From Bombyx mori (taxonomy: Eukaryota > Arthropoda > Insecta > Lepidoptera > Bombycidae): a DNA stretch of 64,000 bases. The notes beneath the pieces are model-generated. The model did not search any database. It was given only the letters and a program-made list of their open reading frames with translations, and was not told where the DNA came from. How positions within the stretch are numbered: position 1 is the stretch's first letter; each line of letters opens with the position of its first letter. Of the stretch, positions 10,975 through 21,324 are shown piece by piece. Both the position numbers and the translations under genes were made by a program. The DNA is taken from NCBI RefSeq assembly GCF_030269925.1, contig NC_085130.1, forward strand, positions 8,940,501 through 9,004,500, given 5' to 3'.

Positions 10975-11115
10975 ATTTTTCTTTTGTACTTTTACACGCT
11001 TTGAAAACTACTGTTAATTTTCTAGTAAATTCCTTACTCTTTCAGTGCTTTCCTTAAGACACTTACGGAAAGAAATAAGACTTAACGTAATATTGTAGTT
11101 AACGTTTAATACATT
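10975..11115. repeat. Unclassified dispersed repeat R1
   Basis: A block of about 140 bp containing 'gttaattttctagtaaattc' and 'ctttccttaagacacttacg' recurs at 23145-23290. In both places a Bm1 element follows immediately. No termini were recognised. Confidence 0.6.
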
Positions 11116-11118
11116 TTT

Positions 11119-11397
11119 AACCTAATCAAACCCGCAAAATTATAATTTGCGTAATTACTGGTGGTAGGACCTCTTGTGAGTCCGCACGAGTAGGTATAAC
11201 CACTCTGCCTATTTCTGCCGTGAAGCAGTAATGCGTTTCGGTTTGAAGGGTGGGGCAGCTGTTGTAACTATACTGAGATCTTAGAACTTATATCTCAAGG
11301 TGTGTGGCGCATTTACGCTGTAGATGTCTATGGGCTCCAGTAACCACTTAACACCAGGTGGGCTGTGAGCTCGTCCACACATCTAAGCAATAAAAAA
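11119..11397 (+). mobile_element. Bm1 SINE lacking the tRNA-like head
   Basis: Similarity to full Bm1 begins at 'caaacccgcaaaattata' and continues through the body to an A-rich tail at about 11390. The head is replaced by repeat R1. Confidence 0.9.
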
Positions 11398-11408
11398 AAT
11401 ACATTTTA

Positions 11409-11445
11409 CCGGAGCGGACTCACAAAACGTCCTACCACCAATATC
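11409..11445 (-). mobile_element. Small inverted Bm1 fragment
   Basis: The block 'cggactcacaaaacgtccta' with 'ccaccaat' is the start of the Bm1 body in reverse orientation. It lies just behind the plus-strand Bm1 tail. Confidence 0.6.
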
Positions 11446-11506
11446 AAGGTCCAGCCGTTCTCGAGTTTTAGCGAGACAGCAATTCATTTATATATATATA
11501 GATAGA
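11446..11506 (-). mobile_element. Helitron family C 5' fragment
   Basis: 'ggtccagccgttctcgagtt', 'ttagcgagac', 'agcaattcatttatatatat' and 'atagat' match the 5' end of family C on the minus strand. The rest is absent. Confidence 0.7.
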
Positions 11507-11853
11507 TAGATAAAGTGTAGCCTGTGTCTGTGGTGACAGGTAATTTTGTGCAAACTACATGTGGAGAAATTTAACAGAAAAGCAAATTATTTTCGGGGCT
11601 CCCAGCGAAACTAGAACTTTAACATAAACATCTAGACATTAAACATTAAAAGACAGATTTATACGCCGAAGCTAGTATTCAAATTGGATTGGATCCAAGC
11701 CGCAGAACTATCGAGTATCGAGACACCGATAAATGAGGGAGCCGCCACGAGATGGAGAAATAACATCTTCACAACCTACCCTAAGCGTGGACAGAGATGT
11801 TTTTAAGGGCCAGGGACATCCTACAGGCATCGTAGGAGAAATAGAGGAAAAAA
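11507..11853. other. No gene seen; unidentified degraded sequence
   Basis: The GC-richer part at 11700-11840 might be remnant internal sequence of the neighbouring LTR element, but no coding frame survives. Confidence 0.3.
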
Positions 11854-12112
11854 GAATTACAACTTAACACTGTATTTATCACTTAGAGCACTTAAAACAC
11901 TCAACAAACACTTCAATTCGCTTCTTCCGCTTCGCTTCAGATGATCCATTCGCTGTTTCGCCTCGAATAGTTCCGATTACTCACTGACTGCGTGCCATCC
12001 CTGCAACGATTTCATAGCCACATCCCTAGAATTATCGAAAGTATTCCAAACGTTTCGAGTATTGTGTTTGCACTATCTAACAATAGATGGCGTTACTCTT
12101 ACCGGCGTAACA
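11854..12112 (-). mobile_element. Gypsy-like LTR remnant, internally deleted
   Basis: It matches the solo LTR at 53726-54379 from 'gaattacaacttaacactg' to the terminal 'ccggcgtaaca'. It has one copy of the 'atagatggcg' motif where the other LTR has two, and lacks the DNA between them. That fits deletion by recombination between direct repeats. The opposite terminus is missing. Confidence 0.65.
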
Positions 12113-12427
12113 TATTTTGTTAATTAATCCTATTTCAACGAAATAAAATGCAGTCCAATGCAATTAAATCATCAATGCAGTCCAATGGAATTAGTTTAAC
12201 TACTAATAGTGTTTGTTTTTTTATTCAGAATAAAGTTCTTTATTTTGAACTAAATAGTTTTTAAAATTTGATATGGTTAGTGACATTGAGCGAAGTGTTA
12301 CACTATATTAATAATTTCATCTTTCAGTCCTCTAAAGTATAAGAAGCCCGTTGTACTCGTATAGATCAGATTTCGCAAGCAAGGTCCACAAGTGCGTACC
12401 TGGCAGTTGCCTGGTTGGTAGGCAGTG

Positions 12428-12522
12428 GCTAGGCTCTAACTAAGTCTATAAGCGATGCTAACCATTAACCATCAGGTGAGCCGTATAATCATCTGCCTTT
12501 GAGGACAATAGAAAAAACCCAA
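12428..12522 (+). mobile_element. LINE-C 3' end fragment
   Basis: The plus strand reads like the LINE-C end: 'ggcagtggctaggctct', 'accatcaggtgagccgta', then 'catctgcctttgaggacaat'. It is diverged and 5'-truncated. Confidence 0.55.
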
Positions 12523-12854
12523 TACACATTATCTAATGTCCTCCACAATGAAAAATTGTGTAATAAAAAAAAACAAAGTCGTAAAATTTATTAATTTATA
12601 TCTACACTAATATCTAATATATAAAATTCTCGTGTCACAGTTTTCGTTTCCATACTCCTCCGAAACGGCTTGACCGATTTTGATGAAATTTTTTGTGCTT
12701 ATCCGGTATCTATGAGAATCGGCCAACATCTATTTTTCATCCCCCTAAATGTTAGGGGTAGTCCACCCCTAAATTTAATTTTTTATTTTTTAGACATTTT
12801 TTTTTGTTTTTATTTTTTTATGATACAACATACAAAAATACATATAACCATAAA

Positions 12855-13135
12855 TTTTCACCCCTCTACGATCAACCCTTATTTTTTATTTGTTAATTAA
12901 AAACTAAATTTTTTTGCAAGAATTTTGTTTTTATTTTGTCATGACTTAGAATAAAAAATTTCATATTACTCTGAAATTTTCATCCTCTACGATCAACCCC
13001 TATTTTTTATTTGTTAATTATAAATTTTAAATTTTTTGCCAAGATATTATTTTTTATTTCGTCATGACTTAAAATAAAAAAAATATATTACTCTCAATTT
13101 TCACTCTTATACGATCAACCCCTATTTTTTCATCC
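12855..13135. repeat. Tandem repeat of about 121-122 bp inside Helitron D
   Basis: The marker 'acgatcaaccc' recurs at 12868, 12989 and 13111. Each time it is followed by 'attttttatttg' or similar T-rich sequence and a 'gtcatgactta' block (absent after the third copy). About two and a half units. Confidence 0.75.
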
Positions 13136-13580
13136 CGATTTTTATTTTTTTTATTCTATGCACAGATCCGCAATAAGGTTGCAAGATGGCAATCAAATAT
13201 TATAATTGTAATATGATAAATTGTTATTCAGAGTTTATAATTTCAAGTTCCTTTAATTATGATTTTTTTTTAATTCAATTTGATCTCCTGCCCTCGCCGG
13301 TCGACTACTGATCAACTATCAATCGATCAGTTATCCCTGCCAGGTGTCACCACTCATCCAGCAAAGTAAAATCACGTAGTAGGGATGAGGACGAAGCCGG
13401 TCTCCTGTCTTACTCACTATACATTTTTCAGCCATGTTTCTTTGGTTTTATTTGTGTATCAATAGTATGTTCAGTAGGTCTGAGAATCGGCTACTATCTA
13501 TATTTCATACCCCTAAGTGATAAGGGTTGTTCACCCCAAACATTTTTTTTTTATAATTTTTTTTTTGGTTATAATGAGGT

Positions 13581-14357
13581 ATAGTCCCCAGCGCGTAACT
13601 TGGCAAGAGTCGCTAGATGCGCAGAAGTCGTTTTTTAGGTCTCTTTGGTTGTCAAGCGGAACACGGGGAAAGATGTAGCACCGTTCCGAGCGCGCGATTG
13701 GTGAGTCAGTCGACTCTCCCCTCCCGCACCGCGTCCACGTTCCGTTCGCTCCCGGTTACACATGTGCCTACTAAAGTTGTAGGAACCCTTTGTTTATATT
13801 GAGTTTTTGTTACGAGTTGTTATTATTATTTTAAATTTAGTTTTTGTTACGAGTGTTATTGTTTTAAATTTGTTTGCAATGGCAGGACCAAATACCAATG
13901 ACCATAATTATAGTCGATTCAGTCACTGAGCGTTTTATTATTTACGCCAGTGACGACAGCGACTCTTCGTTATGTCGACGATGAGGAGCCAACTCCTTCC
14001 ACCAGCTCAGGTCCTACCATAAATTTAATCCAAGGGGTAGCACTATTAGAAAATGATAGTGACGACGGCGACACATAATTTTTAATGTTAAGTATATTTT
14101 GTTAAATAAACTATTTAACTTTTAATTGTATTTTATTTATAACACCTAATACACTTCACGAATTCCTCTCTTTTCTTTAACTGTCTTCTAAACACACAGG
14201 CTTAAAAATAAATTATGGCAAATAAAAAATTTAATAAAATAAAATTAACATATATGCAGGCCATAAAAGTGACAATTTTTTTGTTGCAATGTACACATTA
14301 CCCCCACTACACCAAAACCTTGCCAACTTACGTGCCGCTTACTATATTATGTGGTTG
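13581..14357. mobile_element. Nested terminal-inverted-repeat element, class unknown
   Basis: The left end has 'atagtccccagcgcgtaact' then 'tggcaag'. Near the right end the reverse complement reads 'atagtaagcggcacgtaagt' then 'tggcaag', an imperfect inverted match of about 27 bp. The octamer 'aatgaggt' flanks both sides (13573-13580 and 14358-14365), which may be an 8-bp target duplication. However, the right arm is offset inward by about 14 bp. Inside are a short ATG frame (MAGPNTNDHN) and an acidic frame (DDEEPTPSTSS, ending ENDSDDGDT-stop). They look like the N-terminus of a deleted transposase, but I cannot assign the superfamily. Confidence 0.5.
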
Positions 14358-14446
14358 AATGAGGTTTTTGATAATTTTATATATAGGACTATAATTTCCC
14401 TAGAAATCTTATTTAAGGCAACACAACGTTTGCCGGGTCAGCTAGT

Positions 14447-14588
14447 ACCTATATAAATCTACAGTGGTTTTTACGGATGTTCCGTTATAACTACTGAACC
14501 AAGCATGAGCGTTGGACTCCCTAATAATAATGACAATAAATAATAATGTTAATTTTAAATGCCCAGCGAAGCGGGCGAGTACGGCTAG
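14447..14588 (+). mobile_element. Helitron family E copy, abutting Helitron D
   Basis: 'tctacagtggtttttacgga' and 'tgttccgttataactac' at the 5' side and 'agcgaagcgggcgagtacgg', 'ctag' before T at the 3' side match the minus-strand copy at 17593-17835. It starts within two bases of the end of Helitron D. Its middle is shorter than in the other copy. Confidence 0.75.
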
Positions 14589-14945
14589 TCATATATAAAT
14601 TAATTACTAGTGGTTGTAAGAAAGCACGAGTTAATACCGTCATATATCGTGTAATAATTAAGCACCGTCGACCTTCAAGTCATTAACCTGTCTACGAAAA
14701 AACAAAACTTGAAATACATTTCAATAACGGCTCCGTATCGTAGATACGATTATCTAAACAAGATATGACGTGCAAGAATATTCTTTACTGTCTTTCACTG
14801 TTGGCTCTATGCCAGAACATTGCCGAGGAAGAATGCTTATCTCAGCTTTGTATACTCTCTGGCACTACCTGTCACGACTGTACAGATGTTAGATTTACAT
14901 CGGGCTCTAACTAGTACTAGGTAGGTACTGTTACCTATCCGCTTG
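14589..14945. other. No gene seen
   Basis: Unique-looking DNA. A frame on the minus strand at 14837-15049 overlaps the LINE-A fragment and is not a gene. Confidence 0.5.
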
Positions 14946-15098
14946 GACCCAGAAAGTAGTAGATTCATTCGTGTAGCAGCTGCTCTTGAGATGTAAGGTC
15001 TCCTTTTGAAACGAGAAAATCTACCCCTCCTGGCTGAGCCTTTGCTCACTCATCTGTTGTGGTGAAACAAGAAAAAGCCTTCGGGCCACCAGTAAGTA
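14946..15098 (+). mobile_element. LINE-A 3' UTR fragment
   Basis: The plus strand contains 'gtagtagattcattcg', 'cctcctggctgagcctttgc' and 'gggccaccagtaa', the terminal block of LINE-A. It is diverged in the middle. Confidence 0.7.
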
Positions 15099-15696
15099 AT
15101 GCTTACTTCATAAACAAAATCTAGAATACCACTACTCAAAAAGATAGCTATTGTTCACTACAGCTCGACAATCTGTTAACATTTTTTTTCTTCTTTTTAA
15201 TACTCTAGATAAAGAGATACAGCCGCGTGACGATATATTATTATATAATATGATTTTGCGTGATTAACAGTGTTCATAGACATCGCAACGTGAATCCCAC
15301 CACTTTAAGTCGCATTATATAAAGACAGGCACCCCCGCACTGAAACCCAACCCTATGCATGACAGATTTTAACTACAACATTACGTCATGTTGAAACTCA
15401 AACTTTATAATTATGCGACTCTCTTATATTATTATCACACTATGTACTTATTTTTATAATTGTTTGAAGTTGTTCGCCAACACTTGCTAAGTATTTGCTA
15501 TGTGAATTTGGGTCCCGCTTGAGGGACTTGAACACAGAACAGTAGTTTTGCTTTTTAATATAAAATGCAAGTTCATTATTAAAGACGATAGTTTTATTTT
15601 ATTACAGTTATTATGAAAATCATGACATTGAATACTTGTAAATAGTTAATCAAAAACACCTTAAAAATCTCCAATCTCTACTCTTTATAACACTGA
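15099..15696. other. No gene seen
   Basis: AT-rich DNA. A stretch near 15270-15350 (catagacatcgcaacgtgaa) may be a very old minus-strand Bm1 remnant. Confidence 0.4.
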
Positions 15697-16136
15697 GGTC
15701 GTCGTGGCCTAAGCGATAAGACGTCCGGTGTATTCGTGTTGAGCGATGCACCGATGTTCGAATCTCAGGTGGGTACCAATTTTTCTAATGAAATACGTAC
15801 TCAACAAATGTTCACGATTGACTTCCACGATGAAGGAACAACATCGTGTAATAAAAATCAAACCCGCAAAATTATAATTTGCGTAATTACTGGTGGTAGG
15901 ACCTCTTGTGAGTCCGCGCGGTTAGGTACCACTACCCTGCTTATTTCTGCCGTGAAGCAGTAATGCGTTTCGTTTTGAAGGGTGGGGCAGCCGTTGTAAC
16001 TATACTGAGACCTTTAGATCTTATATCTCAAGGTGGGTGGCGTATTAACGTTGTAGATGTCTATGGGCTCCAGTAACCACTTAACACCAGGTGGGCTGTG
16101 AGCTCGTCCAAAAATCTAAGCAATAAAATAAAAAGT
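15697..16136 (+). mobile_element. Bm1 SINE, full length
   Basis: It has the tRNA-like head with A-box-like 'tggcctaagcgataagacg' and B-box-like 'tgttcgaatctcagg'. These form an internal RNA polymerase III promoter. The 'aaaattataatttgcg' link, the body from 'ctggtggtaggacctcttgt' and an A-rich tail follow. It encodes no protein and would depend on LINE enzymes for movement. The open frames in it (for example 15736-15963) are incidental. Confidence 0.93.
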
Positions 16137-16884
16137 TGGACTTTTTGGTAATAAAAAATAAAAATAAAACTACACAAAAAAGCTAAGATTTCCTAATTTA
16201 GTTACTTATATTTGTTATCGAACAAAAGCACCCAACACTCGACATAATACAATAGGGTTAGAGCCCTATAAAGGAAGGCTTAACGTTGTAGAAAATTCTC
16301 GAAGCCATATCTAGAATTGGCCCAATAAAATCGATTTTGGATCAGAAAAATGTCCTGGATGGTTTAACTCGAGCCATTTGTCCGGGGAATGCGGCGTCGT
16401 TTGCTCTTATCTTCGGGGATCCCCCACTTAGTCTTAGCGTTATGGTAGTTTAATTTTGATGGATCGAAGAAGGGTAAAATCTCCAGTTTTTATTTTAAGC
16501 AAAAAACATTCCTGACTTAAAAGGCGTTTTGGATGGCCATTACGCGGGACTGTGATTCGATTCCAGGGCAGATACCAAATGTGAATGTTTGTTACTCAAC
16601 GATTCCAGGGAAGATAACAAATCTAAATGTTGTCACTCACGCAAAAATGGTACTACGGATTTAGATGAAAATTCCTATAAGGATAGTTTGGAATCTGGAC
16701 AAACGCATACTTTTGATCATGGTAAATTACATGACCCGAGCAACGGCGGGTATATTTGTGTTTACAAATAAATACTATGGTTCGCTGATTCGTGATTTTT
16801 CGTATCAACAGATCTACAAGTCGGCTAATACTTTATGGACCAGAAAGTCAAAGAAGCATCTCTTTATTCCTGTAAAATGCATAC
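16137..16884. other. No gene seen
   Basis: Unique-looking DNA. Small direct repeats ('gattcca-ggg-aga-a-caaat') occur near 16557 and 16601. The frames of 60 and 77 codons overlap one another and have no motif. Confidence 0.5.
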
Positions 16885-17165
16885 CGTTACGCCGGTAAGA
16901 GCAACGCCATCTGTCGTCGAATGGCGGAAGCGAATATAAAAGAAACTAGTAAAATCGAGAACGCTCGAGAAGTACAACGCCATCTATTATCAAATAGCGG
17001 AAACACATATCGAAACGACTGGCCTTCCTGAGAATGTGCTCGGTAATTCTAAATTTGGATTGACTTTGCGAACTGAACTCAGGTTTTCTTTATTCTTCAA
17101 GCAAAGCTTCAGTCAAAGTTTCACGCAATGTGATGGCGCAGAGGCAGGCTTAACCATAACATTAA
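16885..17165 (+). mobile_element. Gypsy-like LTR remnant with TATA-like promoter
   Basis: The first part, 'cgttacgccggtaagagcaa' then 'cgccatctgtcgtcga', matches the start of the LTR at 53726-54379 read on its own strand. Both have a second 'aacgccatctat' motif about 80 bp downstream. 'gaatataaaag' at 16930-16940 is a good TATA-like box in the U3 position. The 3' part diverges and no partner LTR or internal coding region was found. Confidence 0.55.
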
Positions 17166-17231
17166 CAATATAAATGAGCGGGGATGATCTATTTCCATCA
17201 GCAACGCTAAGTACTTGTAATACCTCAATTT

Positions 17232-17500
17232 TATTCTTCTTCTTTTACTCCACCTAATTCCACTAGGTGGGATCAGCACAGCGAATTTTCATCTCAACAC
17301 TCACTTCTTTCTCTCTTATATCGTCATTCACACACTCCATCCATGTCTTCTTCGGTCGACCTCTTCCCCCTCTACCTTGCACTACCATTTCCATACATCT
17401 CCTAGTCACATGCATCTTCTCTCTACGCATCACATGTCCATACCACGCTAACTGTAATACTTCACTTTTATTGTCTCTTTGAATTGTTTTTTTTTTTTTT
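17232..17500 (-). mobile_element. RTE-E: 3' end of an RTE-like LINE
   Basis: The minus strand encodes 'LAWYGHVMRREKMHVTRRC' and 'GRGGRGRPKKTWMECVNDDI', the usual C-terminus of endonuclease/reverse-transcriptase LINEs. Related copies lie at 25250-25730 and 61742-62000. It is 5'-truncated, beginning near a T/A-rich run at 17490-17500. Confidence 0.75.
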
Positions 17501-17592
17501 TCTGAATGGCCCAATAAAATCAAATTACTTAGTTTTTCATTACAAATATAGAGCTTATATGCTTATGATAAAAATTTAAAACTTATATATGA

Positions 17593-17835
17593 CTAGCTGT
17601 ACCCATCCGCTTCGCTGACCATTTAATATTGACATTATTATTTCTCACCCCCACAAAGATTCTCGTCATTAACGCAACTGGTGTACGGAGTCTAACACTC
17701 ATATAAATATTAGCCTCTCCATTAAGCACATGTATTTTCTACATGGATACCAAGTTTCAAGTCAATCGGATGCATGGTTCAGTAGTTATAACGGAACATC
17801 CGTAAAAACCACTGTAGCTTTATAATTAGTATAGA
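17593..17835 (-). mobile_element. Helitron family E copy
   Basis: On the minus strand it starts TCTATACTAATTATAAAGCT after an A and ends 'gatgggtacagctag' before a T. Just inside the 5' end lies 'cagtggtttttacggatgtt'. 243 bp, non-coding. Confidence 0.85.
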
Positions 17836-18082
17836 TTATATATAGATTAATAGTAATCTCCTAGGTAGATATGCCATCAAAACTAAGGTCAGATGGGTTT
17901 CGTGAGTTCGTCTTGTTTTTGATGGCGTAGCTAATCAAATAAGCTCAACAGGTGTTAATTGCTGACAAGGGACCGCTTCCGTCTTCCGCTTTGAGACAAA
18001 AGTTTTGATTTCATTGAATCAAGGACTGTTTAAGTCTTCAAACTTGACACGATAAAACGAAATAAAATGTAGAGACGATCCT

Positions 18083-18200
18083 TGTAGAGTGGCTGGCAAG
18101 AGCTGGATAAGAGAAGCCCAGGATCTGTGCTCAGTGGTGTGCCGATGGAGAGGCCTATGTCTAGCAGTGGATTGGATGATTACGATGATGACAAAATACA
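18083..18200 (+). mobile_element. RTE-G: LINE 3' end with GAT-rich tail
   Basis: The plus strand translates as 'RVAGKSWIREAQDLCSVVCR' followed by 'WRGLCLAVDWMI', with a 'gatgattacgatgatgac' tail. This resembles a common Lepidopteran RTE terminus ('gaggcctatgtctagcagtg'). Bm1 lies about 15 bp downstream. Confidence 0.6.
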
Positions 18201-18213
18201 CAAGCGGCACACA

Positions 18214-18476
18214 ATACTGGTGGTAGAACGTCTTGTGAGTCCGCAATGGTAGGTACACCCACCCTGCCTATTTCAGCCGTGAAGCAGTAACGTGTTTCGG
18301 TTTGAAGGGTGGGGCAGCCATTCTAACTATACTGAGACCTTAGAACTCATATCTCAAGGTGGGTTAGAGCTCATATCTCAAGCATTAACGTTATAGATGT
18401 CTATGGGCTCCGTAAAACACTTAACACCAGGTGGGCTGTGAGCTCGTCCACCGATTTATGCAATAAATAAATAAAA
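18214..18476 (+). mobile_element. Bm1 SINE, 5'-truncated, with internal duplication
   Basis: Body starting 'ctggtggtagaacgtcttgt'. The 'gaactcatatctcaa' segment near 18343-18382 is partly duplicated. A-rich tail at 18460-18476. Confidence 0.9.
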
Positions 18477-19493
18477 CTTAGATGTGGAGTGGCCAGAAAC
18501 GCTGCTAGTTTCAGTTCTTTCATCGACTTCCGTTGGTCCGTGAAATTATTATCATCACGGCGTTGGGAATCTCCGAAACCCTTTTTGCAAGTACGTACAA
18601 CATGTCAAAATGCTCTCTCATTATACTCAAGGGCTGTGTGATGACGGTAACGCGTCGAGGGAATTTTGTGTGTTACCTGACCCCTAGTGTGGTGCTGTTG
18701 TCGATGAATTTATTCACGATAAAATATATTATCGATTTTAGTTTTACGTGATTAAAGCCATAACGAATTGATAAGACTAAAACTTAATTTTGGTTTAGCT
18801 GATATCGGTAGACATATTATGCTTTGGCATATTATTATATATTGTTGAAAATAATAAATTTAATTTACTGAACAAATCACAATACAGAATTGCTAAAATA
18901 AAATTAGATTCTCTAAAATTATTATTGAGTAATAACGTGAGACTGTTCCTATTGAAATATATTTCCACTGACGTCTGATAAAGTATATCTAGTATGCGGT
19001 AGTATCACAATCTGTGAAACAACCTGATACGATGTCGTTACTAGTGTTGGTAAGTTATCGATATTTTAATGGTGTTTATCAATAGTCCACCAGACAACAG
19101 AATGCGATTCTGGTAGACGAGCACACAAGCTACCTGATGGTGAGTAGTAAAGTCACGCCTCTGTGTACCGAGAAAATAATGAAGACGAAATCGTCCATCT
19201 AATTTCAAATCTTAATCATATATTTTGGATACATGTGAAATTTGTGGCATTTCCTCTCAAAATATAACAGCCAAAAGGTCAGCGGCCCTTACAAGACATT
19301 AGGGAAGGATATCTGGATATTAATCAGACGTATGCGACCCGGCTGCTTTGACCTAATCCTATAATTTAATCCCGTCCGTAAGATCAGTAACCTCATCTAA
19401 CTTAAACTTAAATGACTGCAGAACGTGGTCTCGACTCGCACGCATTTAAAACATAACAACACAAATTGCATCTGTAACTAAATTGGGCTCTAT
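18477..19493. other. No gene seen
   Basis: AT-rich DNA. A diverged LINE-C-like stretch ('gacgagcacacaagctacct', 'gatggtgagtag') lies at about 19118-19150 on the minus strand. Confidence 0.45.
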
Positions 19494-19675
19494 GGCTTTT
19501 TTTATTGCTTAGGCGGGTAGACGAGCTCACAGCCCACCTGGTGTTGAGTGGTTACCGGAGCCCATAGACATATACAACGTAAATGCGCCACCCACCTTGA
19601 GATATAAGTTCTAAGGTCTCAGTATAGTTACAACGGCTGCCCCACCCTTCAACAACGGCTGCCCCACCCTTCAAT
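19494..19675 (-). mobile_element. Bm1 SINE 3' half with short tandem duplication
   Basis: Minus-strand Bm1 from the tail to the middle of the body. The segment 'caacggctgccccaccctt' occurs twice in direct succession at about 19630-19673, then the element stops. Confidence 0.85.
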
Positions 19676-19676
19676 G

Positions 19677-19994
19677 TTAAGTCAATGTCAAGTCCCGCAA
19701 TGTTACCCGAGGTTATTGTCGTACCGCGGGTGACGCCGCGGGGCAAAGCTACTCTGAAAAAAGTAGCCTAAGTTACTCCTTATATCATCAGCTACCTGTC
19801 AGTGAAAGTCCCGTCAAAATCGGTCCAGCCGTTCCAGAGATTAGCCGGAATAAACAGACAGACAGACATACAGACAAAAATTGTAAAAAATGTTATTTTG
19901 GGGTATGTACAGTATATATATTCATATGCATGTAGTAAAAAGCGGTTAATTCAATATTACAAACAGACACTCGAGTTTTATTTATATGTATAGA
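19677..19994 (-). mobile_element. Helitron family F copy
   Basis: The 5' end on the minus strand is TCTATACATATAAATAAAAC after an A. Inside are 'ctactacatgcatatgaata' and a GACA-rich run ('cagacagacatacagac' on plus). GC-rich 'accgcgggtgacgccgcggg' lies near the 3' side. The exact 3' end is uncertain. A relative lies at 56443-56584. Confidence 0.65.
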
Positions 19995-21076
19995 TGATGC
20001 TACTGCCTCCAGGTCTCACGTTGAACGTACAGGCCACCAGCAATGCACACGAAACTCTCACATTCAATCGTAATTGATATACAATGGTAGTAAATAAATA
20101 AAACATGAATTTTATCGATAACACACTCATGACGTCCCTACGAAATTGAAAAGGTTTGTGGTACACTCATTTCACGTGACATTACACCGGTTGACCCACA
20201 CGATGACCGTACCGTCCTAGGCGGCGCTGGTCCAAGCCATGAGAGGTAGAGGGCGTGATTGTGAAAAATAAATCGACTAACCCATTTCACTTGATTATTA
20301 AAATTAAAATTAAAATTAAGATAGCTTTAAGAGCCTTGCAGTTGAGGCTTGTCTCATGTTTTAAAGTGCGTGACAGTATCCGGGGTCCATGGACTCATTT
20401 CCTCATCTTAATCAATATCGAACTTACGAAATAGTATGATCTTCTCAAATGATTGAGTTGAAATAAATGAGATGATATGACGATATGAGAGAAATAGGGC
20501 TGAGTGTTGAAATGACATCTGATAGAGGAGAATTGAATAGAAAAATTTCCCATGCCGACCCCATTTAGTGGGATAGGGTCGTATAATTTAAACCACGAGA
20601 AAAATATTTATAACGTTTAATTTAATGAACCAGCTATAATAAAATAATATAATATAATCATCAAATAATTTAAATATAACATAAAAAGGAAATTCTAAAT
20701 CAAAAAGATCTGAGGCCTCTTATAACACGGCTACCCAAACTCACGACGAGCTGTAGCGGGAGCGATTATCTTTACGACATTATACCTCATGTAATTACCG
20801 GCCGTGTTTAATTAGATGCTTCAGCGGGGCTTAAGAAGTCCATTCCTAATTGTACTCCTGAATTGTTGTTGCCAAGTTTAAGGGGTCTTGTTCACGAACA
20901 ATTGGGACGTGTTTTATGAAACTAGACTGCTGAGGTAAGCGCTTTTATGTATCGAGTATCAAATGCTTATTTATATTGTCAGTTGGGCTTCCGATCTAAA
21001 ATAAGTTTAGTCCGCACGAAACCACAATGTTTTAGATGAGCCTCAAAACTCACAGCTACTACTATACGTGACGTTT
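19995..21076. other. No gene seen
   Basis: AT-rich DNA. 'ccgaccccatttagtgggat' near 20555 recalls the RTE-E terminus and may be a small relic. No exon recognised. Confidence 0.45.
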
Positions 21077-21324
21077 TTACTGGTGGTAGGACCTGTTGTG
21101 AGTCCGCACGGGTAGATACTACCCACCTGCCCATTTTCTGCCAGGATGCAGTAATGCGTTTCGGTTTGAAGGTGGAGAAGCCGTTGAAATTATACTGAAA
21201 CCTTAGAACTCATATCTCAAGGTGGGTGGTGGAATTTACGTTGTAGATGTCTATTGGCTCCAGTGACCACTTAACGCCAGGTGGACTGTGAGATCGTCCA
21301 CCGACCTAGCAATAAAAAATAAAA
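21077..21324 (+). mobile_element. Bm1 SINE, 5'-truncated
   Basis: Body starts 'ctggtggtaggacctgttgt' and ends 'caataaaaaataaaaag'. Several substitutions from the consensus suggest an older copy. Confidence 0.88.

Larger units (their letters stand above)
12613..14445 (+). mobile_element. Helitron family D, 1.8 kb, with nested element
   Basis: The 5' end TCTAATATATAAAATTCTCG follows an A. The 3' end has a hairpin (ggcaa...ttgcc) and finishes 'gccgggtcagctag' before a T. At 1833 bp it is much longer than its neighbours. It contains a tandem repeat at about 12860-13130 and an inserted terminal-inverted-repeat element at about 13581-14357. No Rep/helicase coding was seen, so it is non-autonomous. 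The boundaries rest on Helitron signatures and not on a second copy. Confidence 0.7.

Noticed and set aside
15736..15963. 75-codon frame, with similar ones at 38399-38581 and 41181-41432, taken as a gene family
   Set aside because: All are the same stretch of the full-length Bm1 SINE, which is non-coding.
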